This document shows positions 16,409 through 24,427 of a stretch of 32,500 nt of DNA, in pieces. The DNA is from Symbiodinium natans. Taxonomy: Eukaryota; Sar; Dinophyceae; Suessiales; Symbiodiniaceae. Each line of letters opens with the position of its first letter. The stretch's first letter is position 1. The notes under the pieces were generated by a model that saw only the letters and a list, made by a program, of their open reading frames with translations, did not search any database and was not told the origin of the DNA. The stretch is taken from positions 184,940 through 217,439 of the forward strand of contig CAJNDS010002320.1 of the NCBI GenBank assembly GCA_905221605.1, written 5' to 3'. The translations under genes were made by a program, and so were the position numbers.

Positions 16409-16584
16409 TGGTCCCTTTACATTGTGAACCAGTTGTAGGAAGGGACAGCAAGACAAGAGAGCAAAGAAGATGGTACCCTGGATGAGCCTGAAGCTTCGTA
16501 CCCCCGGCTCATCTGAAGCATAGCACGTTGACAAGATACTGGATTAGGGTTTAGGGTTTAGGGTCTTGGCGGTTTCTTGTCCAG

Positions 16585-16771
16585 CTATGATTCCGGGCTT
16601 TGTGTAGAAGGGTCTCGAGTGTTAAGGAAAAATCGATGCAAAGCAATTCAATATGAGTCTTTGGTTTTCACCGGGCGGGCGGACGGGGCGGCGGGGGTGG
16701 GGAGACGACTGTTGGAGCTTAGGGTTTTGTATGGTAGTTTCACACATGTGCCTTCCCCTACAGCCTTCTAA
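16585..16771 (+). CDS. candidate exon, unknown product
   Basis: After a good acceptor (GGTTTCTTGTCCAG, ending 16584) the frame reads YDSGLCVEGSRVLRKNRCKA, then IQYESLVFTG, then a Gly/Arg-rich GC tract, to TAA at 16769-16771. A GTATGG near 16729 followed by CCCCTACAG at 16762 could be a short intron instead. The stretch 16409-16560 before it is unique with one small TTTAGGG block. Confidence 0.4.
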
Positions 16772-16896
16772 AAGCCTTCTGCAACCCTTATCCCTAGTAG
16801 AAACCTTTGATTATTGCTAGTAGCAAAATCATGATGATGGGCATGGCCGACACAGCTCTGGTCGGCTTTTAAGTTGGTCTGGCAAAATTTTGAAGC

Positions 16897-17013
16897 ATGC
16901 GAAGGTACGAGACACGCCTTATTGCTGTGCATCTTCTGCGTGCGTCGAGCCTGCATCTGGAAGCCGAGGCCCTAACTACCAGCGAGGGGCTGTTCGGGAT
17001 GCTTAGCCCGTGA
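16897..17013 (+). CDS. candidate exon with ATG, unknown product
   Basis: The frame from ATG 16897 to TGA 17011-17013 encodes 38 residues, beginning MRRYETRLIAVHLLRASSLH and ending EALTTSEGLFGMLSP. An acceptor-like AAAATTTTGAAG precedes it, and a donor GTGATG at 17010 overlaps the stop, so it may be an internal exon (about 16896-17009). It has good amphipathic helix character. A longer minus-strand frame (16768-16956) overlaps and is less protein-like. Confidence 0.45.
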   Translation: MRRYETRLIAVHLLRASSLHLEAEALTTSEGLFGMLSP

Positions 17014-17064
17014 TGCCCAGGGTGAACCTTAACGGTGCTGAACCGTTCAGCGCTGCAGCTAACC

Positions 17065-17200
17065 CTTAACCCTAAACCCTAGACCCTAGACCCCCTAAAC
17101 CCTAAACCCGGAACCCTAAACCCTTAACCCTAAACCCTAAACCCTAAACCCTAAACCCTAAACCCTAACAAGAGGAACCCTAAACCCTAAACCCTAAACT
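17065..17200 (-). repeat. CCCTAAA array
   Basis: CCCTAAA units with CCCTAGA variants. The island before it (17014-17064) has a small palindrome CTGAACCGTTCAG. Confidence 0.93.
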
Positions 17201-17281
17201 ACCCTTTTCCTTAAGCCCAAGCCCCAAGGCCCAAGTCCCAAGCTTTCAACACTCGCCCCGGTCAAGGTTTTCTTGCCACAG

Positions 17282-17540
17282 CCCCTGAAAACAGGACGCT
17301 GCACTAGCAACATGGTGCTGTCGGTTTGGCGGCTGAGGGTTTAGGGTTTAGGGTTTAGGGTTTAGGGTTTAGGGTTTAGGGTTTAGGGTTTGGGTTTTGG
17401 CTTTTCGAGTGTTGAGTGCTGTCGAGTATTTGCTGGCTGGTTCTTGTGCACTGACGATCTGGGGGAAAAGGGGGCTTGGGTGTTTGGTGCCAGGCAACCA
17501 TGAACAACCAGTCCTAGTTCTCAAGACTTCGGGATTTCAG
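17282..17540 (+). CDS. two strong candidate exons around a TTTAGGG intron
   Basis: Exon 17282-17338 follows GTTTTCTTGCCACAG and encodes PLKTGRCTSNMVLSVWRLR, ending at GTTTAG where a TTTAGGG array begins. Exon 17410-17540 encodes LSAVEYLLAGSCALTIWGKR, then GLGCLVPGNHEQPVLVLKTS and GFQ, ending CAG at donor GTACTT. A second frame of the same island (CRVFAGWFLCTDDLGEKGAW, stop near 17508) joins the first exon in phase if TTTAG is the acceptor, so the frame of exon two is unsettled. The Ala/Leu stretch could be a signal or membrane segment. Confidence 0.45.
17339..17395 (+). repeat. TTTAGGG array, candidate intron core
   Basis: About seven TTTAGGG units directly between two coding-like islands. 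Confidence 0.95.
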
Positions 17541-17730
17541 GTACTTTGTGTTTTTTCACGAGGATGCCGGGACTGTGCTTGAATTGAGTAGTCATAAAAA
17601 TAGAATATAAATCTTCAAGGTTATGTCGGTTATGTGTGCCTTATCGCTATGAACCGTTCATAAAGTAGGGATTGTCATGAGAGGATGGGCGGGGTAGGTG
17701 GGTGATATTAGGTGGAGGGGATTCGTGCAG

Positions 17731-17966
17731 CACAAGCGCTGCCGTTCAGGCCCGGCAAGGGTGCGGACTTTTCTGTGAATGTCCGCCCATTTGCCGGTTC
17801 ACCCAGCAGTTTTCCGGTCCAAGCATTTAACTGGCCAGACGTGACACGCACAGCAGCTTCTCTCGCATTGATGCTCTCCAGCATAAACCGAACACCCCAA
17901 ACCAAAAACACCGAAATCCTGAAGGCAGAGCGCCGCCGAGATAGGCCTGCATGGCCAGAGTTATGA
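17731..17966 (+). CDS. candidate terminal exon of about 77 residues
   Basis: One of the longest convincing open frames in unique DNA. After GATTCGTGCAG (ending 17730) it runs to TGA 17964-17966. It contains PGKGADFSVNVRPFAGSPSS, FPVQAFNWPDVTRTAASLAL and KNTEILKAERRRDRPAWPEL. Composition is balanced, with no array sequence inside. The 17541-17730 stretch before it is AT-richer and intron-like. A minus-strand frame (17708-17911) overlaps and looks poorer. I do not recognise a family. Confidence 0.5.
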
Positions 17967-18089
17967 TTTGTGCACTCGCGGGGTCAGGAGAACCCCAAGA
18001 TCCAGCTGTTTAGGGTCTGGAGCTTAGGGTTTGGTTTGGAAGCATGGCATGTCAGTAGCTGCTTTGTTTGGGTTGATGATTCTGAACAG

Positions 18090-18480
18090 TAAGCCCGAAC
18101 CCCTTATTACTATCATTACTATCGTTACTAGTATTGCTACGATTACTGTTGTTACCAATACTATTCTTAATTACGGTTATTAAATTTCGATTATTCTTAC
18201 TATGATTCTTCTGTAACTATTGTCATTCTTTTGTTGTTACTACCGCACTAGTATTCTGACTCTGATTATTATTATTATTATTACTACTACTACGACGACT
18301 ACTACGACGACTACGACTACTAGTACTACTACTAATCCTATTACTATTATTAACGATTATGACTATTATTTACTATAATTACTATGACGACTATGATTAC
18401 TATAAATACTATTACTACTATTATTACCTCTTTTTCTATCATGTTTACTACTCTTATTACTATAACTACGTATACTCTCT
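18090..18480. repeat. degenerate TAC / TTA / ACT trinucleotide tract
   Basis: About 390 bp of imperfect ATT, ACT and TAC triplets. The + frame at 18359-18613 is poly-Tyr and is an artefact of the repeat. Confidence 0.85.
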
Positions 18481-18589
18481 CCTATTTGGCATTATCACGG
18501 CTGTTTCTAACAATGCTACAAAGAAGCCCCGAGACCACGCCCTGAACCTTCGTTCCGTCGCTCATCGTTCAACAATCCAGCGTAACCCT

Positions 18590-18720
18590 AACCCCCTAGA
18601 CCCCAAACTCTGAGTCGAAGTCATTTTTAGGGTTTGTTAAAACGTTAAAAAAACCCCTAGACCACAAACTCTGAGTCGAAGTCAGCATTTAGTTCGCCGG
18701 ACTTCGCCGGACTTCGCCGG
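18590..18720 (+). repeat. direct repeat and GGACTTCGCC tandem
   Basis: CAAACTCTGAGTCGAAGTCA occurs at about 18604 and again at about 18665, each preceded by CCCCTAGACC. A decamer GGACTTCGCC repeats near 18698-18720, next to the ATG of the following mini-gene. Confidence 0.7.
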
Positions 18721-18722
18721 TG

Positions 18723-18886
18723 ATGTTTGAATTGCGGCTGGATCGGGTTGTGCTGCTATGTGGAACCCTGCGCCTCGAGGGGGTGCCGTAGACTCCCGGG
18801 CGATTACCCTGGGACCGAATCCCAAAAAAGGCCATCTTCCCAGTGGGGGCGGTTCTAACTTATGGCCAAAGCTATGCGAACCCTAA
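18723..18886 (+). CDS. candidate two-exon small gene or gene end
   Basis: Exon 18723-18787 starts ATG, encodes MFELRLDRVVLLCGTLRLEG plus V, and ends at donor GTAGAC. Exon 18844-18886 follows CATCTTCCCAG, joins in phase and encodes GGGSNLWPKLCEP with stop TAA 18884-18886. The 56-nt intron is unique sequence, so short introns are not limited to telomere arrays. The joined product would be 35 residues if the ATG is the true start; an upstream exon is equally possible. Confidence 0.4.
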
Positions 18887-18892
18887 GCCTAA

Positions 18893-19380
18893 CTAAACCC
18901 TGAACCCTAAACCCTAAACCCTAAACCCTAAACACTGAACATGTGTTTTGAGCTGCCCCTGCGTGTCCGCCTCGAATGGCTCTCCCCATGAACAGCTCAG
19001 CCTCTAGCAGTTGCCCATATCGAGGGTTACCCTATTGTGGCTTCCAGTACGGTTTAGGGTTTAGGGTTTAGGGTTTAGGGTTTAGGGTTTAGGGTTTAGG
19101 GTTTAGGGTTTAGGGTTTAGGGTTTAGGGTTTAGGGTTTAGGGTTTAGGGTTTAGGGTTAGGGTTTAGGGTTGAGGGTTGAGGGTTTTGGGTTTTGGGTC
19201 TAACCCAGAGGCGACCCTTCTTTCCTCTTCTTTTTTGGGGTTTAGGTTCCCTTCTAAGCCCCTCTTTCAACCACAAGGGCATCCTTCTTATTCCTAGATC
19301 ATTCCTACGTGGGTCTAGTGTTGTGAGGGGTTTAGGGTTTAGGGTTTAGGGTTTAGGGTTTCGGGTTTTGGGTTTAGGGT
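18893..19380. repeat. CCCTAAA then TTTAGGG arrays
   Basis: CCCTAAA (18893-18935), TTTAGGG (19050-19195, about 16 regular units) and TTTAGGG with TTTCGGG (19327-19380). Confidence 0.95.
18941..19051 (+). CDS. candidate exon island, unknown product
   Basis: ATG 18941 opens MCFELPLRVRLEWLSP to TGA 18989-18991. A second frame 19011-19051 follows CTCTAGCAG, encodes LPISRVTLLWLPV and ends at a GTTTAG donor at the start of a TTTAGGG array. The relation between the two parts is unclear. Confidence 0.3.
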
Positions 19381-19400
19381 GGGAGCTACCAATATCTGAG

Positions 19401-19670
19401 TGAAAAGCACAGTGGAGAGGGATGAGCTTTGTTCTAACGCCCTCGCTGAGCCTGCAAGACAAGCCTATAAGTCGTCAGCCCTAAACCCTAAACCCTAAAC
19501 CCTAAACCCTAAACCCTAAACCCTAAACCCTAAACCCTAAACCCTAAACCCTAAACCCTAAACCCTAAACCCTAAACCCTACACCCTAAACCCTAAACCC
19601 TGAACCCACAGGGGGCTCCGCATTTTAGGAGCCCCTGGGGCCCACAAGAGAGCGGGAGAGCCTTCATCCG
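19401..19670 (+). CDS. candidate two-exon segment, unknown product
   Basis: Exon 19401-19470 encodes KSTVERDELCSNALAEPARQ then AY and ends at donor GTCGTC. Exon 19612-19670 follows GAACCCACAG, joins in phase and encodes KGLRILGAPGAHKRAGEPSS, ending at donor GTACTT, where a family F repeat starts. The intron is an almost pure CCCTAAA array (19478-19605). The first exon is charged and helix-like. No family recognised. Confidence 0.45.
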
Positions 19671-20015
19671 GTACTTGAAGGTTCATGGGTTGCGGGTTTG
19701 GGGTTTACAGTAGTGTTTAGGGTTTAGGGTTTAGGGTTTAGGGTTGGGACGGTGCCCCTTGTACTAACAGTCCTTAATAGGCATTATAGCAGGGGGTACT
19801 ACAGCCCCTGTTCGGGGCTGTTAGTATACCATCCCAAGTTTGGGGTTTAGAGGTTTTGGTCACATGGGTTAAGAAAAAAGCCCTAAACCCTAAACCCTAA
19901 ACCCTAAACCCTAAACCCTAAACCCTAAACCCTAAACCCTAAACCCTAAACCCTAAACCCTAAACCCTAAACCCTAAACCCTAAACCCTAAACCCTAAAC
20001 CCTAAACCCTAAACT
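19478..20015. repeat. CCCTAAA, TTTAGGG and CCCTAAA arrays
   Basis: CCCTAAA (19478-19605), TTTAGGG (19717-19745) and a perfect CCCTAAA array of about 19 units (19880-20015). Confidence 0.97.
19742..19790 (+). repeat. dispersed repeat, family B copy 2
   Basis: TTGGGACGGTGCCCCTTGTA followed by CTAACAGTCCTTAATAGG. It matches 4328-4395 and the reverse complement of 28375-28425. Confidence 0.6.
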
Positions 20016-20021
20016 CTAGGA

Positions 20022-20118
20022 ACCTTCAAGCATTGTCGCATGGTCGCACCAACGTCGAGTGTTGCCCGGGCCCACAGCGCCCACGTTCCCCAAGCTCCTT
20101 TCCTGAGAGTGACCGAGA
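20022..20118 (+). CDS. coding-like island, frame unresolved
   Basis: Between arrays. All three + frames are open for 27-38 codons, for example LQALSHGRTNVECCPGPQRP and HCRMVAPTSSVARAHSAHVP. An acceptor-like CTCTAG precedes it at 20018. I cannot choose a frame. Confidence 0.25.
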
Positions 20119-20119
20119 T

Positions 20120-20635
20120 TTAGGGTCTAGGGTTTAGGTTTAGGGTTTGGGGTTTAGGGTTTAGGGATTTTGGGTTTAGAGTTCTGTCTAGAGGTTTAGG
20201 GTTTAGGGTCTAGGGCTTAGAGGAGGGGGACCTCAACCCTGATGCCTACGAAGTAGAGGGTTTAGAGGTTTCGGGTTTAGGGTTTAGAGGTTTCGGGTTT
20301 GGAGGTTTAGAGGTTTAGAGGTTTTTGGAGGTTTTTCGAATAGGTTTTTCGAAGAGGTTTTTCGAGGTTTTTCGAGGATTTTAGAGGTTTAGAGGTTTAG
20401 AGGTTTTTAGAGGTTTTTAGAGGTTTATAGAGGTTTATAGAGGTTTATTGAGCTTTTTGGAGGTTTAGAAAGGTTGTTAGAGGTTTATGGAGGTTTATAT
20501 AGGTTTATAGAGGTTTATAGAGGTTTAAAGAGGTTTATAGATGTTTATAGAGGTGTAGAGGTTTACAGGTTTTGAGGTTTAGAGGTTTGGAGGTTTGGAG
20601 GTTTGGAGGTTTGGAGGTTTGGAGGTTTGGAGGTA
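20120..20635 (+). repeat. TTTAGGG grading into GAGGTTTA / GGAGGTTT arrays
   Basis: TTTAGGG and TTTAGAGG units (20120-20260) change into GAGGTTTAGAGGTTTATA-type repeats (20260-20560) and then regular GGAGGTTT octamers (20575-20635). The stretch 20640-20910 after it is unique, with a few CCCTAAA remnants and an acceptor-like GGAATTTCAG ending at 20828, but no supported exon. Confidence 0.9.
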
Positions 20636-20907
20636 ATCGTCAGACACACGACGTGAACAGCGCAGGTAGTGGAAGTTGAATGACGACGGGTTTCGGGTTT
20701 AGGCCTTGTGGGGCTTAGCCACATGCCCCAGTCCCCAAACCCCAAACCCTAAACCCCAAATCCCAAACTGCGCCCCAAACGCTAAACCGTAAACCCTGAA
20801 CCTGTGTTTTTGAATCCTGGAATTTCAGTACCCACGGTCACTCTGAGAAGTAGGAGCCCATATTGTTTGTAGTTTGTAACTCGGCAGAGCTACCAGTCGT
20901 GCGGGTT

Positions 20908-21080
20908 CGGGGTTTAAGAGGTTGAAAGAGGTTGAACGCGGGTTGAACGGGGGTTGAAAGGGGTTGAAAGGGGTTGAAAGGGGTTGAAAGGGGTTGAAAG
21001 GGGTTGAAAGGGGGGGGAGGGGTGGAAAGAGGTCTAAAGGGTTTGAGGGGTTTGAAGGGTTAAAGAGTTTAAGCGTTTCA
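20908..21080 (+). repeat. GGGGTTGAAA decamer array
   Basis: About seven regular GGGGTTGAAA decamers (20940-21010), then degenerate GGTTTGA units. The + frame through it is Gly/Arg low complexity. Confidence 0.9.
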
Positions 21081-21149
21081 GGGTTTGAGGATTTTAGGAG
21101 TTTTAGGTATTTTGGGCCGGCACCTTCGGGTTTAGGCCTGGTGGTTCAG

Positions 21150-21294
21150 GGCCTGGGGCCGCTCCTATGGTTGCCCTACCGTCCTCGCGTGTCTTCTTGT
21201 GCAAATGCTAGTGCAAGGTTCAGGGGGGAGTGTTCCATGAGGGCACGATTGCTTAGTTCATGAATGTCAGAGTACAGGGTTGCCGGGGTGCAAG
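21150..21294 (+). CDS. two candidate exons, unknown product
   Basis: Exon 21150-21217 follows GTGGTTCAG, encodes GLGPLLWLPYRPRVSSCANA and ends GCAAG at donor GTTCAG. Exon 21271-21294 follows GAATGTCAG, joins in phase, encodes VQGCRGA and ends CAAG at donor GTGTTC. Both donors have AAG before GT. The first exon is also open through the donor to 21263. Confidence 0.35.
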
Positions 21295-21314
21295 GTGTTC
21301 TATTACAACGTTGC

Positions 21315-21775
21315 TTAAGCTAAAGCCTAAACCCTAAACCCTACACCCCTAAACCCCTAAACCCCTAACCCCTAAACCCCTAACCCCTAAACCCCCTAAA
21401 CCCCCTAAACCCCCTAAACCCCCTAAACCCCCTAAACCCCCTAAACCGCCTAAACCGCCTAAACCCCCTAAACCCCTAAACCCCTAAACCCCTAAACCCC
21501 TAAACCCCTAAACCCCTAAACCCCTAAACCCCTAAACCCCTAAACCCCTAAACCCCTAAACCCCTAAACCCCTAAACCCCTAAACCCCTAAACCCCTAAA
21601 CCCCTAAACCTAAACCTAAACCCCTAAACCCCTAAACCCCTAAACCCCTAAACCCCTAAACCCCTAAACCCCTAAACCCCTAAACCCTAAGCCCCTGAGC
21701 CCCTAAACCCCTAAACCCCTAAACCCCTAAACCCCTAAACCCCTAAACCCCTAAACCCCTAAACCCTGAACAAAC
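21315..21775 (-). repeat. CCCCTAAA octamer array
   Basis: About 460 bp, mostly CCCCTAAA octamers with a block of CCCCCTAAA nonamers near 21390-21470. It is the largest octamer array in the window. G-strand TTTAGGGG should still be able to form G-quadruplexes. Confidence 0.97.
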
Positions 21776-21879
21776 TCACCGCGCCACAAGCACGTAGTTT
21801 CAAACATAGTGCGCGAGTTCCGCGCTCGTACCCTAAGGCTGTACCCCCCTAAGCCGCAAAGATTTCTTATGATGTACTC

Positions 21880-21980
21880 CTTTAGGGGTTTTAGGGGTTG
21901 TAGGGGTTTTAGGCGTTTTAGGGGTTTAGGGTTTGGGGGTTAGGGCCTAACCCTAAGCCCTAAACCCCAAACGCCTAACC
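21880..21980. repeat. head-to-head TTTAGGG / CCCTAA junction
   Basis: G-type units (GGGGTTTTA, TTTAGGG) run to GTTAGGG at 21945 and meet CCTAACCC at 21946, followed by CCCTAAACC. The two orientations abut with no spacer, as in ancestral telomere-telomere fusions. Confidence 0.75.
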
Positions 21981-22077
21981 CTTTCTTCTCCCATCCTACC
22001 CAAGGTCGAAGTCCTAGGTCTTGGCAGGGGTGACGTGTGTCTAATTGGGTTGGGCAGAGAACTGACCACTTCGCATT

Positions 22078-22230
22078 GTGATTATTATTACTTTTTCTAC
22101 TGTGTCTCTTTCTGTATTTTCATTGTTATTCTTCTTCTGAATTACATTTTTACTGTATGCCTTCTATGACTATTACTTTAATTGATTTTCTCAGTATCAC
22201 TATCAAAAATACGATAACACACACGCATGC
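22078..22230. other. T-rich and AC-rich low-complexity stretch
   Basis: ATT/CTT-rich DNA (22078-22200), then a short (AC)n at about 22215-22235. The frame at 22157-22363 crosses into CCCGAAA repeats and I do not accept it as a gene. Confidence 0.6.
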
Positions 22231-22304
22231 ACACCTTACACAGGGGAGCGCGCGTTGCTTATCGGGCATACAGACGAAATTGTGCAAGGGAGAAGTGTGC
22301 TCTC

Positions 22305-22388
22305 TATACCCTAAACCCGAAACCCGAAACCCTAAACCCGAAACCCGAAGCCCTAAACCCTAAACCCTGAACCCTAAACCCTAAACCA
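22305..22388 (-). repeat. CCCGAAA / CCCTAAA array
   Basis: Alternating CCCGAAA and CCCTAAA units ending in AAACCAG, the acceptor proposed for the next exon. Confidence 0.93.
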
Positions 22389-22389
22389 G

Positions 22390-22510
22390 GGTTCGTTGCC
22401 GCACGGAGCTCGCCGATGCCTCAAGAAGCAGCCAAGCCAACTTGTTTGCTTCTGACGTTTGCCTGAGATTCGAACGCCTTGCACCCTCCGACCCACTCAT
22501 TCTACCGCGG
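22390..22510 (+). CDS. strong candidate exon, unknown product
   Basis: A 121-nt exon directly after CCCTAAACCAG. The frame encodes VRCRTELADASRSSQANLFA, then SDVCLRFERLAPSDPLILPR, and ends at donor GTTATA. It has a balanced, globular-looking composition with no array sequence. The other frames contain stops. It starts with one base of a codon and ends in phase 0. One of the best single-island coding calls here. Confidence 0.55.
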
Positions 22511-22682
22511 GTTATAGGCTTCAGGGTTGATCCGTCAAGCCCAACCCCTCCAAACCCTAAGCCTCAGCCCCAAATGGGGGTTTCCCGACATTAGTGTACC
22601 TTTCGGGTCCTTAGTATAGGGGGGTCCTACTATTTTGGGATATCCTAGGGTTCCCTAATTCTTCCCCCGAAGCCTGGAATAA

Positions 22683-22795
22683 GAGTTATAGGGTTCTTAA
22701 GGGAGGGGGTTTTCAAGGGTGGTATGTAACCAAAGACTCCCTAATTCTACCCTGCTACTCCCGAAGGCTCCCTAAGCTTCCCTCAGGTTCCCTAA
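22683..22795 (+). repeat. dispersed repeat, family A copy
   Basis: GGGTTCTTAAGGGAGGGG, GGTATGTAACC and GGCTCCCTAAGCTTCCCTCA match 14040-14155 (+) and 7545-7620 (minus). It ends exactly where a CCCTAAA array starts. Confidence 0.75.
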
Positions 22796-23090
22796 ACCCT
22801 AAACCCTAAACCCTAAACCCTAAACCCTATACCCTATACCCTAAACCCTAAACCCTAAACCCTAAAGCCTAAACCCTATACCCTAAACCCTAAACCCTAA
22901 AGCCTATACCCTAAACCCTAAACCCTAAACCCTAAGCCCTAAACCCTATACCCTAAACCCTAAACCCTAAAGCCTATTCCCTAAACCCTAAAGCCTAAAG
23001 CCTAAAGCCTAGAGCCTAAAGCCTAAACCCTAATCCCTAATCCCTAATCCCTAAACCCTAAACTCAAAACCCTCAACCTATAAACCCTCC
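22793..23090 (-). repeat. CCCTAAA array with CCCTATA variants
   Basis: A higher-order pattern: blocks of CCCTAAA separated by CCCTATA, recurring at roughly 50-55 bp (22828, 22876, 22908, 22946). Confidence 0.93.
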
Positions 23091-23126
23091 GCCCTGCACG
23101 TCTGCTCCTGGTTCCTGTGGTCTTAG

Positions 23127-23643
23127 ACTGGTTGAGGGGGCTGCGGCACTGGCCAGGGCTTGCGAGGTTTGGGGTTTGGGGTTTAGGGTTTAGGGTTTAG
23201 GGTTCAGCATTCTGGGCCTTCTGATCTTTGCTCTTGGGTCTGCGGCGCGGGTCTTCGGCCAACAGGCAGTGTAGATGCGTGCGCCGCGCGCGTGGGGCGC
23301 TTGGCCAGCAGATCGTGGCAAGCCCCTGCTCAAGGAAACGGCCCCCTTTCGGCTCTTCAGGGTGTTCGGGTGTTGTGATGTCAGGGTTCCAGGGTTTCAG
23401 GGTCCTAGGGTTTCAGGGCGCCAGGGTTTGAGGGCTTCAGGGTTTAGGGAGGATTTTTGGAATTTAGGGTTTCAGGTCATAGGGTCTAGGATTTATAGTC
23501 AAGTTGCAGTGATGAGCACAGCACAGGGTTCAGGGTTTAGGGTTTAGGGTTGAGGGCTTTGGTGGTCGGAACTGCGAGCAGAACTTGCCGCTTATGCCCC
23601 AGACGTGCCAGACTTACGCACACAACGCCGAAATGATGGCAGG
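23127..23643 (+). CDS. three candidate exons, unknown product
   Basis: Exon 23127-23166 follows TTCCTGTGGTCTTAG, encodes LVEGAAALARACE and ends at GTTTGG. Exon 23266-23361 follows CTTCGGCCAACAG, encodes SVDACAARVGRLASRSWQAP then AQGNGPLSALQ, and ends at GTGTTC. Exon 23579-23643 encodes QNLPLMPQTCQTYAHNAEMM plus A and ends at GTGCTG, or reads on to a TGA. Each looks like protein, but phases between the three do not all agree, so the chosen acceptors or the grouping need correction. Degenerate TTTAGGG and TTTCAGGG blocks fill the gaps. Confidence 0.42.
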
Positions 23644-23659
23644 GTGCTGAGTGTACCAT

Positions 23660-23823
23660 AATTCCCTAAACACCTAAACCCTCCCTTAAACCCTAAACCC
23701 TAAGCCTTCAACCCTAAACCCTAAAATCTAAGCCCTAAACCCTAAACCCTAAACCCTAAACCCTACGCCCTAAGCCCTAAACCCTAAACCCTAGATCCTA
23801 GGCCCTCAGCCCTAAGCCCTAAG
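23660..23823 (-). repeat. CCCTAAA array
   Basis: Degenerate CCCTAAA and CCCTAAG units. The last CCCTAAG is the proposed acceptor of the 23824 exon. Confidence 0.93.
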
Positions 23824-24301
23824 CTGTCTGGGAAGGCTTGCAGGCAGTTTGTTCTTTCGACGTTTCCTGGTAGTATGAAACAAGGTTTCATCGGAGTTTG
23901 CTTTGTCTGCAAATCGCTCCAAGAGGCCTCTCTGTGTGTTCTGTATGTATGTATGTATGTATGTATGTATGTATGTATATATATATATATATATTGATAG
24001 ATGTATATATATATATATATCTGTGTATATATATATATATGGAAGTATCTGTCTAACTATCTATCTATCTATCTTTTTATATATGTATGTATGTATGTAT
24101 GCATACATATGTTTTTTGTGTTTGTATTTAAGTTTGAAACCGCGTGACAGACGGAGAGAAACACAGACATGGGAAAGGGCCACAGTTACGAGCAATGCTC
24201 CTGTGCTAAGCACAGGGACCCTGCCAGAGCCATTGCCCATGAATAAAACCCCAAACCAGCTGAGCCTGATCTGGCCTAAATCCCTATACTCTAAACCCTG
24301 A
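23824..24301 (+). CDS. strong candidate two-exon gene end, unknown product
   Basis: Exon 23824-23942 encodes LSGKACRQFVLSTFPGSMKQ, then GFIGVCFVCKSLQEASLCVL, and ends at a GTATGT donor. The intron (23943-24132) is TATG and TA microsatellite, ending in TTTTTTGTGTTTGTATTTAAG. Exon 24133-24301 joins in phase and encodes LKPRDRRRETQTWERATVTS, NAPVLSTGTLPEPLPMNKTP and NQLSLIWPKSLYSKP, with TGA 24299-24301 lying in a CCCTGAA repeat unit. About 95 residues of joined coding sequence. The Cys-containing hydrophobic first exon and basic second exon match no family I know. The upstream start is not found. Confidence 0.55.
23943..24110. repeat. TATG and TA microsatellites
   Basis: (TATG)n, (TA)n and (CTAT)n runs, here inside the proposed intron. 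The frame that reads them as poly-Tyr/Ile is only the intronic part of the downstream exon's frame. Confidence 0.95.
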
Positions 24302-24420
24302 ACCCTAAACCCTGAACCCTGAACCCTAAACCTAAACCCTAAACCCTAAACCCTAAACCCTAAACCCTAAACCCTAAACCCTAAACCCTAAACCCTAAAC
24401 CCTAAACCCTAAACCCTAAA
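24302..24420 (-). repeat. CCCTAAA array
   Basis: CCCTGAA variants, then about 12 perfect CCCTAAA units. Confidence 0.97.
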
Positions 24421-24427
24421 CTTCTAG

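Noticed and set aside
18359-18613. Poly-Tyr open frame
   Set aside because: Direct translation of a TAC/TAT triplet repeat.
20994-21130. Gly/Arg-rich start of the frame at 20994
   Set aside because: It is the translated GGGGTTGAAA decamer array; only 21150-21217 looks like an exon.
22461-22485. tRNA T-loop-like sequence (GATTCGAAC, minus strand)
   Set aside because: The five bases on each side do not pair as a T-stem, and no anticodon or D arm fits. The sequence is inside a convincing + strand exon.
23903-24120. N-terminal part of a 132-codon frame as one exon
   Set aside because: The poly-Tyr/Ile part is TATG and TA microsatellite between a GTATGT donor and a TTTAAG acceptor; only the sequence from 24133 is kept.
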